A model generated the notes under the pieces. The model ran no database searches. It worked only from the letters and a program-made list of their open reading frames with translations, and had not been told where the DNA came from. The position numbers and the translations under genes were made by a program. From positions 1 through 43,848 of the forward strand of contig CAZZIQ010000008.1 of assembly GCA_964654355.1 (NCBI GenBank): DNA of 43,848 nt. The letters are read 5' to 3'. Each line of letters begins with the position of its first letter. The stretch's first letter is position 1. Shown here piece by piece: positions 9,108 through 16,242 of the stretch. Origin of the DNA: CAZZIQ01 sp964654355. GTDB lineage: Bacteria > Pseudomonadota > Gammaproteobacteria > GCF-002020875.

Positions 9108-11135
9108 TCAGCGAATCCGCATGCCCGGTTCGGCGCCGCTGTCGGGGCTGAGCAGGAACGGCCCGCCACGTTCATCGCTGGCGGCCATGACCATGCCCTC
9201 GGAAACGCCGAAGCGCATCTTGCGTGGGGCGAGGTTGGCCACCATCACAGTGAGGCGGCCTTCGAGCTCTTTCGGATCATAGGCGCTGCGAATGCCCGCG
9301 AAGACATTGCGGGTTTCATTGCCCAGATTCAGCGTGAGCTGCAGTAACTTATCCGCGCCTTCCACCAGTGCGGCTGCGTCAATGCGCGCAATGCGCAGGT
9401 CGAGCTTGCTGAAGTCATCAATTTGAATGGTTTCGGCGATCGGTTCGATGTTCATCGCAGTCGGTTCGGTTGGGGCGGCTGTGGTGGCGGCTTGCAAGTC
9501 GGTCGCAGCTGCGGCGAGCAGTGCTTCGACTTGGGTTTCTTCGATGCGTTGCATGAGCGGCTTGAAGGCCTCGATCTTGTGATCGAGTAGTGGCGTTGTG
9601 GCGTCGCTCCATTGCAGTGGGGCAATGGCCAAGAACTGCTCGGCGGCGTGTGCCATTTGCGGCAGTACCGGCTTGAGGTAGAGCATCAAGACGCGGAACA
9701 GTTCCAAGCCTTGGGTGCAAATCTCCTGCACCGCTTGCTCTTGGCCTTCTTGTTTCGCCAAGGTCCATGGCTTGTGTTCATCAATGTACTGATTGGCTCG
9801 ATCGGCAAGCGCCATGATCTCGCGGATGGCGCGGGAGAATTCACGCGCTTCGTAGTGTTCGGCGATGGTTTCTGCGGCTGCGGCAAAGTCTTGCTGGAGC
9901 GCAGGCGCGGGCAGTTGGCTGGCGAGGCGACCCGCATATTTCTTGGTAATGAAGCCGGCGCAACGACTGGCGATGTTGACGACCTTGCCGACCAGATCGG
10001 CATTCACCCGTAGACGGAAGTCTTCGAGGTTGAGGTCGAGGTCATCTACGCCCGAACCCAGCTTGGCGGCAAAGTAGTACCGCAACGCCTGTGGGTCGAG
10101 ATGGTCCAGCCAGCTCCGTGCCTTGATGAAGGTGCCGCGTGATTTCGACATCTTCTGGCCATTGACGGTGAGGAAGCCATGCGCGTGCACCGCGTTTGGG
10201 GTGCGATAGCCTGCACCTTGCAACATCGCCGGCCAGAACAGGGCATGGAAATAGATGATGTCCTTGCCGATGAAGTGATGCAGTTCGGTTTCACTGTCTG
10301 CCTGCCACCACGCATCGAAGTCTTCGCCGTGTTGTGCACACCACGCCTTGAAGCTGGCCATATAGCCAATCGGTGCATCCAGCCAGACATAGAAGTACTT
10401 ACCCGGCGCGTCGGGGATTTCAAAACCGAAGTAGGGCGCGTCGCGCGAAATGTCCCAGTCTTGCAGGCCCGACTCAAACCATTCACCGAGCTTGTGTGCG
10501 ACCTCGGCTTGCAGGTGGCCGGCGTGGGTCCAATCCTTTAAGAAGGCCTCAAAGTCACCAAGCTTGAAGAACAGATGTTCGGATTCACGTTCGATCGGCT
10601 TCGCGCCGGAGACGGCGGAGCGCGCATCAAGCAGTTCCGTTGGGCTGTAGGTCGCGCCACACGCTTCGCAGGAATCGCCGTATTGATCCGGCGCCTTACA
10701 ACGCGGGCAGGTGCCCTTGATGAAGCGATCCGGCAGAAACATCTCGCGTTCCGGGTCGAAGGCCTGGCGAATGGTCTTGCGCGCGATATGGCCCGCATCG
10801 CGCAGACGCAGGTATAAGTCGCTGGCCAGCGCACGGTTCTCATCGGAATGGGTTGAGTGGTAATGATCGAAGCCAATGCCGAAGCCAGCGAAATCAGCGG
10901 TGTGCTCTGCGCGTACCGCGCCGATCAATTGTTCGGGGGTAATGCCTTCGTTCTGCGCGCGCAGCATGATCGGCGTGCCATGCGCATCATCGGCGCAGAC
11001 GTAGACGCATTGGTGACCGCGCATCCGCTGGAATCGGGCCCAGATGTCGGTCTGGATGTACTCGACAAGGTGGCCGAGGTGGATGCTGCCGTTGGCGTAG
11101 GGCAGGGCGCTGGTAACCAGAATACGGCGGGGCAT
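9108..11135 (-). CDS. metG: Methionyl-tRNA synthetase
   Basis: Charges tRNA-Met with methionine. With the ATG at 11135 the product has 675 residues, close to E. coli MetG (677). The class I HIGH motif is HLGH at residues 19-22 in PYANGSIHLGHL, and the KMSKS motif is KMSKSRGT near residue 330. A zinc knuckle (CPRCKAPDQYGDSCEACG) lies near residues 145-165. An EMAP/Trbp111-like tRNA-binding domain begins at about residue 570 (DDFSKLDLRIARI). The frame is open 62 codons further upstream, but that part is not family-like. It is divergent from mrp, a common gammaproteobacterial arrangement. Confidence 0.97.
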   Translation of the reverse strand: MPRRILVTSALPYANGSIHLGHLVEYIQTDIWARFQRMRGHQCVYVCADDAHGTPIMLRAQNEGITPEQLIGAVRAEHTADFAGFGIGFDHYHSTHSDENRALASDLYLRLRDAGHIARKTIRQAFDPEREMFLPDRFIKGTCPRCKAPDQYGDSCEACGATYSPTELLDARSAVSGAKPIERESEHLFFKLGDFEAFLKDWTHAGHLQAEVAHKLGEWFESGLQDWDISRDAPYFGFEIPDAPGKYFYVWLDAPIGYMASFKAWCAQHGEDFDAWWQADSETELHHFIGKDIIYFHALFWPAMLQGAGYRTPNAVHAHGFLTVNGQKMSKSRGTFIKARSWLDHLDPQALRYYFAAKLGSGVDDLDLNLEDFRLRVNADLVGKVVNIASRCAGFITKKYAGRLASQLPAPALQQDFAAAAETIAEHYEAREFSRAIREIMALADRANQYIDEHKPWTLAKQEGQEQAVQEICTQGLELFRVLMLYLKPVLPQMAHAAEQFLAIAPLQWSDATTPLLDHKIEAFKPLMQRIEETQVEALLAAAATDLQAATTAAPTEPTAMNIEPIAETIQIDDFSKLDLRIARIDAAALVEGADKLLQLTLNLGNETRNVFAGIRSAYDPKELEGRLTVMVANLAPRKMRFGVSEGMVMAASDERGGPFLLSPDSGAEPGMRIR

Positions 11136-11191
11136 GATGGCGTTGGGTCTCGAAGGTTTTCTGCGGAAACAGGTCGCGTGTAAAACCCCGC

Positions 11192-11200
11192 ATTCTAGCA
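11192..11200 (-). promoter_or_regulatory. Possible extended -10 element for metG
   Basis: On the minus strand the sequence TGCTAGAAT is an extended -10 element (TGn plus five of six bases of TATAAT). It lies about 57 bases upstream of the metG ATG. No good -35 hexamer was found at the normal distance, which extended -10 promoters can tolerate. This is a visual match only. Confidence 0.35.
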
Positions 11201-11224
11201 GGGCTGTGGCGGATTCCCGCGTCG

Positions 11225-11241
11225 ATTCCTGCGGCAGGAAT
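11225..11241. repeat. 17-base perfect palindrome in the metG/mrp divergent region
   Basis: ATTCCTGC-G-GCAGGAAT is a perfect 8-1-8 inverted repeat in the 218-base region between the divergent metG and mrp genes. Its position suggests an operator, but I do not recognise a known regulator site and there is no T-run that would make it a terminator. Confidence 0.5.
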
Positions 11242-11353
11242 GCTTGACTATTTTTATCAGGTAATGCATCCTGACGCGCATTCTCAAAAACCGTAGACTT
11301 TCGCGGTTTTTCAATTTCCAAGCTGTTTGAACATTTCGTGAGGAGCCTTCCCC

Positions 11354-12439
11354 ATGGCAGACATGACGCGTGAACAAGTTGAAGCTGCGATCCAGCAGTA
11401 CAGCGATCCCTACCTCGGTACCGATCTGGTTGATGCCCGCGCGGTCAAAGACATTTCCGTCGACGGCGGCAAGGTCGTGGTCAACATCGAATTAGGCTTT
11501 CCTGCGGAAGGCTATAAAGCTGATCTGGCCAATGCCTTGGTGGAGAAGATCCAGGCCGCGGGTGCAGGCGATGTCAGCGTGAATGTCACGTGGAAAGTGG
11601 TCGAGCACGCAGTACAGAAAGGCGTACCTGCACTACCAGGCGTGAAGAACATCATTGCGGTCGCTTCCGGTAAGGGTGGCGTGGGTAAATCCACTACGGC
11701 CGTGAATCTGGCCTTGGCCTTGTCTGCAGAAGGTGCAACCGTGGGTGTGTTGGATGCGGACATCTACGGTCCGAGTCAGCCGCGCATGCTGGGTGCATCG
11801 GGTGCGAAGCCTGAATCCAATGACGGCAAAAAGCTCGAACCGGTGGTGAGCTACAACATTCAATCCATGTCGATTGGGTATCTGATCGAAGAAGACACGC
11901 CGATGATTTGGCGTGGTCCGATGGTGACCCAGGCGCTTGAGCAGCTGTTGAAAGACACCAACTGGAAAGATGTGGATTATTTGATCGTCGACATGCCGCC
12001 AGGCACGGGGGATACCCAGCTGACGCTGGCGCAGAAGATTCCGGTATCCGGTGCGGTGATTGTTTCCACTCCGCAAGACATTGCCTTGTTGGATGCCCTT
12101 AAGGGGCTGCGCATGTTTGAGAAGGTGGAAGTGCCGGTGCTCGGCATTGTTGAGAACATGGGTCTGTATATCTGCCCGTCCTGTGGTCACGAAGAACACA
12201 TCTTTGCTCAGGGTGGTGCGGAGAAGATGGCGGCCGATGAAGGTGTCGCATTTTTGGGCTCACTGCCGCTCAACAAGCAGATTCGTGAAGATGCCGATCA
12301 GGGCAAGCCGACCGTGGTTTCCGATCCGGACAGCCCGTTGTCGGCGGTGTATCGTGATGTGGCCCGTCGTGCGACGGCTAAGCTGGCAATGCAGAAGAAG
12401 AATTACGCGGCCAAGTTCCCCAATATTGTGATCCAGTAA
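11354..12439 (+). CDS. apbC: Mrp/ApbC family iron-sulfur cluster carrier ATPase
   Basis: Cytosolic P-loop ATPase that carries and transfers [4Fe-4S] clusters. The 361-residue product begins with a MIP18/DUF59-like domain (about 5-85), followed by the MinD-like ATPase with GKGGVGKST at residues 106-114, DADIYGPSQPRM near 134-145 and DMPPGTGDTQLT near 213-224. The cluster-binding CPSC motif is at C274 and C277. The start has a GAGGAG ribosome binding site shortly upstream. It is divergent from metG. Carrier activity would be useful here given the many Fe-S proteins of Rnf and Dsr, but that link is inference. Confidence 0.95.
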   Translation: MADMTREQVEAAIQQYSDPYLGTDLVDARAVKDISVDGGKVVVNIELGFPAEGYKADLANALVEKIQAAGAGDVSVNVTWKVVEHAVQKGVPALPGVKNIIAVASGKGGVGKSTTAVNLALALSAEGATVGVLDADIYGPSQPRMLGASGAKPESNDGKKLEPVVSYNIQSMSIGYLIEEDTPMIWRGPMVTQALEQLLKDTNWKDVDYLIVDMPPGTGDTQLTLAQKIPVSGAVIVSTPQDIALLDALKGLRMFEKVEVPVLGIVENMGLYICPSCGHEEHIFAQGGAEKMAADEGVAFLGSLPLNKQIREDADQGKPTVVSDPDSPLSAVYRDVARRATAKLAMQKKNYAAKFPNIVIQ

Positions 12440-12459
12440 TTCATCTTTTTAGCCCTTCA

Positions 12460-12487
12460 TACAACGCCGCGGTAACGCGGCGTTGTA
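12460..12487 (+). terminator. Stem-loop after mrp (perfect 12-bp stem, no T-tract)
   Basis: TACAACGCCGCG (12460-12471), loop GTAA, then the exact complement CGCGGCGTTGTA (12476-12487). It lies 20 bases past the mrp stop and before dcd. There is no T-run after it on either strand, so it is not a canonical intrinsic terminator; it could end transcription weakly, protect the mrp mRNA 3' end, or attenuate dcd. Confidence 0.55.
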
Positions 12488-12544
12488 GTATTCGCACTTC
12501 AAGAATTCATCACCGCTTTGGGCCGCAGTACGAGGAAACGCCCC

Positions 12545-13114
12545 ATGACCATCAAGTCCGATCGCTGGATCCGTGAACAGGCACAACAACACGGCATGAT
12601 TGAGCCGTTCGAACCGGGCCAGGTCAAACATGCCAGCGATGGCAGTCGTATCGTTTCCTACGGCACCTCGAGCTATGGCTATGACGTGCGCTGCTCGGGT
12701 GAATTCAAGATTTTTACCAACATCAATTCGGCCGTGGTCGATCCGAAGAATTTCGATGACCGCAGCTTTGTCGATGTGAACTCCGATGTGTGCATCATTC
12801 CGCCGAACTCGTTTGCATTGGCGCGCACGGTCGAATACTTCCGTATTCCACGCGATGTGTTGGTGGTGTGTTTGGGTAAATCAACCTATGCACGCTGCGG
12901 CATTATTGTGAACGTCACGCCGCTGGAGCCGGAGTGGGAAGGGCATGTGACTTTGGAGTTTTCCAACACCACACCGCTGCCGGCGAAAATTTATGCCAAC
13001 GAAGGCGTGGCGCAGATGTTGTTCTATCAATCCGATGAGGTGTGCGAAACCTCGTATAAGGATCGCGGCGGCAAGTATCAGGGGCAGACCGGCGTGACGC
13101 TGCCGAAGACTTAA
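12545..13114 (+). CDS. dcd: dCTP deaminase
   Basis: Deaminates dCTP to dUTP for thymidylate synthesis. With the ATG at 12545 the product has 189 residues and begins MTIKSDRWIREQA, the usual N terminus of the shorter Pseudomonas-type Dcd; an ATG 27 bases upstream gives an atypical extension. Conserved segments include SYGYDVRC near residue 40, GKSTYARCGIIVNVTPLEPEW at about 108-128 with the catalytic-region arginine and glutamate, and the C-terminal GKYQGQTGVTLP. It follows mrp on the same strand after about 105 bases that include a stem-loop. Confidence 0.95.
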   Translation: MTIKSDRWIREQAQQHGMIEPFEPGQVKHASDGSRIVSYGTSSYGYDVRCSGEFKIFTNINSAVVDPKNFDDRSFVDVNSDVCIIPPNSFALARTVEYFRIPRDVLVVCLGKSTYARCGIIVNVTPLEPEWEGHVTLEFSNTTPLPAKIYANEGVAQMLFYQSDEVCETSYKDRGGKYQGQTGVTLPKT

Positions 13115-13136
13115 CTCCCGGCGTACGTTCTACCCA

Positions 13137-13577
13137 TCACACCCGAATCAGTTTCGTTTCTGAGAAGCGATCATGCAGCGCGAGGCGCTGTGGATGCGCC
13201 CAGGCCCACCACAGGCCAATACCGCCGAGCCCAATCGAGGGGATTGCGCTGAGAAAGCGCAGCAAGACATGCCAAAGGGTTAGGGGCTTGCCATCGATCC
13301 GGACCAGTCGGAACCGCCAGGTCTTCATCCCGAGGGTTTGTCCGCCACGCATCCAGGGGAATGCAAAGTAGGCGAAGGCAATCAGAAATAGCCACGTCGT
13401 AACCAACGGATTCCCAACAATCGCCTCGCCGTGGGAGAACAGCAGGGCGATGGCCATGCCCATAAACCACAGCGCCAGCAGCAGAAGTCCGTCATAGAAC
13501 ATCGCGCCAAGACGGCGCAAAACCCCTACGGGCTTTGTTGATGATTCCTGGGAAGACATTGGGGCTGCAGCGGACAT
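13137..13577 (-). CDS. RDD family membrane protein
   Basis: Small inner-membrane protein of unknown function. The RDD signature is recognisable: GVLRRLGAMFYDGLLLLALW near the N terminus (R and D of the motif), a second hydrophobic segment, GQTLGMKTWRFRLV after it, and a third segment with LRFLSAIPS. The stop is at 13137. The start is uncertain: ATG codons at 13613, 13577 and 13559 are in frame and none has a clear ribosome binding site. 13577 is a compromise giving 146 residues. It converges on dcd and is divergent from ilvD. Confidence 0.8.
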   Translation of the reverse strand: MSAAAPMSSQESSTKPVGVLRRLGAMFYDGLLLLALWFMGMAIALLFSHGEAIVGNPLVTTWLFLIAFAYFAFPWMRGGQTLGMKTWRFRLVRIDGKPLTLWHVLLRFLSAIPSIGLGGIGLWWAWAHPQRLALHDRFSETKLIRV

Positions 13578-13652
13578 TCCGATAGAATGCACTGACTTTG
13601 CACTGTGCGCCATGTGCGCGCTCCATTCGATGATTTAGCTACGAGAAAGCCC

Positions 13653-15497
13653 ATGCCTGAATACCGCTCCCGAACCACAACCCACGGTCGCAACATGGCA
13701 GGTGCGCGCGCACTCTGGCGCGCGACGGGCATGAAAGATGGCGATTTTAGTAAGCCGATTATTGCGGTCGCCAATTCGTTTACCCAGTTCGTGCCGGGTC
13801 ATGTGCATCTCAAAGATTTGGGCCAGCTGGTTGCGCGTGAAATTGAAAGGGCGGGCGGAGTTGCCAAAGAATTTAATACCATCGCGGTGGATGACGGCAT
13901 CGCCATGGGTCACGACGGCATGCTCTATTCGCTGCCATCCCGTGAGGTGATTTCCGATGCGGTGGAATACATGGTCAATGCGCATTGCGCTGATGCGATC
14001 GTGTGTATTTCCAACTGCGACAAGATCACGCCGGGCATGCTCAATGCAGCAATGCGCTTGAACATCCCGACCATCTTTGTTTCCGGTGGTCCGATGGAGG
14101 CCGGCAAGGCGGTGATGAAGGGTAAAGAGGTCCATCTCGATCTGGTTGATGCGATGGTCTCGGCTGCGGATGACCGAGTTTCGGATGAGGATGTGCAGAC
14201 CTATGAGCGCTCGGCTTGCCCAACTTGCGGCTCTTGCTCTGGCATGTTTACCGCCAACTCGATGAACTGCCTGACTGAAGCTTTAGGCTTGTCCTTGCCC
14301 GGCAATGGTTCCTTGTTGGCAACGCATGCGGATCGTGAGCAGTTGTTCTTGCGTGCGGGTCGTACGATTGTCGATCTTGCGCGTCGTTACTACGAACAAG
14401 ACGATGACAGTGTATTGCCGCGTAACGTCGCCAGCTTTAAGGCGTTTGAAAATGCCATGGCCGTTGATATTGCGATGGGCGGCTCAACCAACACCGTGTT
14501 GCATTTGCTCGCTGCTGCCGAAGAGGGCGGCATTGGCTTCGCCATGGCCGACATTGATCGAATGAGCCGCAAGGTGCCGCACTTGTGTAAGGTCGCGCCA
14601 TCAACGCCGCAATACCACATGGAAGATGTGCATCGTGCCGGTGGCGTGATGGCGATTCTGGGTGAGTTGGAGCGGCAAGGTTTGGTGCACCCGACGGTGC
14701 CGACGGTGCACAGCAAAACATTGGGTGATGCGCTGAATCAATGGGATGTGTTGCATTCCACAGATGAGACCGTGAAAGAGTTTTATCGTGCGGGTCCGGG
14801 TGGGATTCCAACCCAGGTTGCGTTCTCACAAAGTGCACGCTATCCCGACTTGGATGTTGATCGTGAGCACGGCTGTATTCGCGATCGTGAGCATGCCTAT
14901 AGCCTCGATGGTGGTCTGGCCGTGCTACACGGCAACCTCGCGGAGGATGGTTGCATTGTCAAAACCGCAGGCGTAGATGCGTCGATTCTCACGTTCAGTG
15001 GTCCTGCGCGTCTGTTTGAATCACAGGATGCCGCGGTTGCTGCGATTCTGGATAACCAGATCAAGGAAGGCGATGTCGTGGTGATTCGTTACGAAGGACC
15101 GCGAGGAGGGCCGGGCATGCAGGAAATGCTGTATCCGACCTCGTATCTGAAATCCAAAGGGCTGGGTAAGGCCTGTGCCTTGATTACAGACGGACGCTTC
15201 TCGGGTGGCACATCCGGCCTTTCCATTGGTCATGTTTCACCGGAAGCTGCGGAAGGTGGAGCGATTGGCTTGGTTGAGGAGGGTGACACCATCAAGATCG
15301 ACATCCCGAATCGCGAGATTCGTCTTGTCGTTTCTGATGAGGAACTGGCAAAGCGTCGTGCGGAACGTGATGCCAAGGGCTGGAAGCCAGATGCGCCACG
15401 TCCACGTAAGGTTTCTGCGGCACTGCGCGCCTATGCCGCAATGACCACGTCCGCGGCGCGCGGTGCGGTGCGGGATGTGAGCCAGCTCGAACGCTAG
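13653..15497 (+). CDS. ilvD: Dihydroxy-acid dehydratase
   Basis: Fe-S and Mg-dependent dehydratase of branched-chain amino acid biosynthesis, converting dihydroxy acids to 2-keto acids. The ATG at 13653 gives 614 residues, close to E. coli IlvD (616), starting MPEYRSRTTTHGRNMAGARAL. D81 (VDDGIAMGH), the CISNCDKITPGM motif (C122, K124) and CPTCGSCSGMFTANSMNC (C195) are intact, and the C-terminal GRFSGGTSGLSIGHVSPEA motif is present. The frame extends 16 codons further upstream without family similarity. It is a single gene between an RDD gene and the minus-strand valS block. Confidence 0.97.
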   Translation: MPEYRSRTTTHGRNMAGARALWRATGMKDGDFSKPIIAVANSFTQFVPGHVHLKDLGQLVAREIERAGGVAKEFNTIAVDDGIAMGHDGMLYSLPSREVISDAVEYMVNAHCADAIVCISNCDKITPGMLNAAMRLNIPTIFVSGGPMEAGKAVMKGKEVHLDLVDAMVSAADDRVSDEDVQTYERSACPTCGSCSGMFTANSMNCLTEALGLSLPGNGSLLATHADREQLFLRAGRTIVDLARRYYEQDDDSVLPRNVASFKAFENAMAVDIAMGGSTNTVLHLLAAAEEGGIGFAMADIDRMSRKVPHLCKVAPSTPQYHMEDVHRAGGVMAILGELERQGLVHPTVPTVHSKTLGDALNQWDVLHSTDETVKEFYRAGPGGIPTQVAFSQSARYPDLDVDREHGCIRDREHAYSLDGGLAVLHGNLAEDGCIVKTAGVDASILTFSGPARLFESQDAAVAAILDNQIKEGDVVVIRYEGPRGGPGMQEMLYPTSYLKSKGLGKACALITDGRFSGGTSGLSIGHVSPEAAEGGAIGLVEEGDTIKIDIPNREIRLVVSDEELAKRRAERDAKGWKPDAPRPRKVSAALRAYAAMTTSAARGAVRDVSQLER

Positions 15498-15554
15498 AGC
15501 GGCTCGAATTCGCCGCCCGAGCGGGTTCCTGATTTCATCGGTGAGGGATCTAAC

Positions 15555-16223
15555 CTACCAGTTCTCGCTACTGGTTTTGCGGCCGCCGCCCATGCGGCCA
15601 ATCAGCAAGCCCGCGATCACTCCAATCAGGATGACCAGTGCGCCAATGAGAAACCAGTCGCGGCCACTGCGATCTTCGATGCGCTCGATCTCTTGTTGTA
15701 GGGTTTGAATCTCACGTTCACGGCCAAGAACACGGCTTTGCAGTTCTTCGATTTGTTTGCGTAGGGTTACGGTGTCTTTTGAATCTTGTTCGAGGCGATC
15801 GTATTCCTCACGCGCGCGCTTGTAAGCAGCACGCACTTCGGCCAGCTCGGCTTCAATCGCAAGGGTTTGTTGTTGTTTGCTGCGTACATCTTCGCGCAGG
15901 CGATTGGTTTCTACCTCGCGCTGTGCCGCCTCTTGTTGCAGCCCGTCAATCTTTGCGCTGAGCGCAGCCGTACTGACATCACTGGCGGAGAGGTCGGCCG
16001 CGCGCACCCAGCCTTCAATGCCGTTGTCGGTTCGGATGCGGGTGTGGATCTCTTTGCGTTCGAGTACGTCAACTGCGCTGCCATGTGACAGCAGTTGCAG
16101 AATTTCGCCTGCTTCGGCGCTGCTGCGAACCGGAACCGGCATGCCCTGAATCCAAGCGCTTTCGGCATGTGCGAGCGTAGCAAGCAAGAGCAGTGGAGCG
16201 GCAAGCGAGAAGCGTCGAATCAT
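15555..16223 (-). CDS. SH3-domain, coiled-coil envelope protein (TIGR04211-like)
   Basis: Predicted inner-membrane protein with its body in the periplasm. From the ATG at 16223 it has 222 residues: a signal peptide (IRRFSLAAPLLLLATLAHA, about 2-20), a bacterial SH3-like domain at about 22-85 (PVPVRSSAEAGEILQLL, then DNGIEGWVRAADL), a long Glu/Gln/Arg-rich coiled coil at about 90-185, and a C-terminal membrane helix at about 190-212 followed by a basic tail. This matches the TIGR04211 'SH3 domain-containing protein' architecture common in gammaproteobacteria, related to E. coli YgiM. Function is unknown. It follows valS on the same strand after 19 bases. Confidence 0.82.
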   Translation of the reverse strand: MIRRFSLAAPLLLLATLAHAESAWIQGMPVPVRSSAEAGEILQLLSHGSAVDVLERKEIHTRIRTDNGIEGWVRAADLSASDVSTAALSAKIDGLQQEAAQREVETNRLREDVRSKQQQTLAIEAELAEVRAAYKRAREEYDRLEQDSKDTVTLRKQIEELQSRVLGREREIQTLQQEIERIEDRSGRDWFLIGALVILIGVIAGLLIGRMGGGRKTSSENW

Positions 16224-16242
16224 TCTGAAATTCCTGCGGGGT

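Noticed and set aside
11244..11272. TTGACT hexamer as a promoter for mrp
   Set aside because: No acceptable -10 hexamer occurs at 16-18 bases; the site at 17 bases reads CATCCT.
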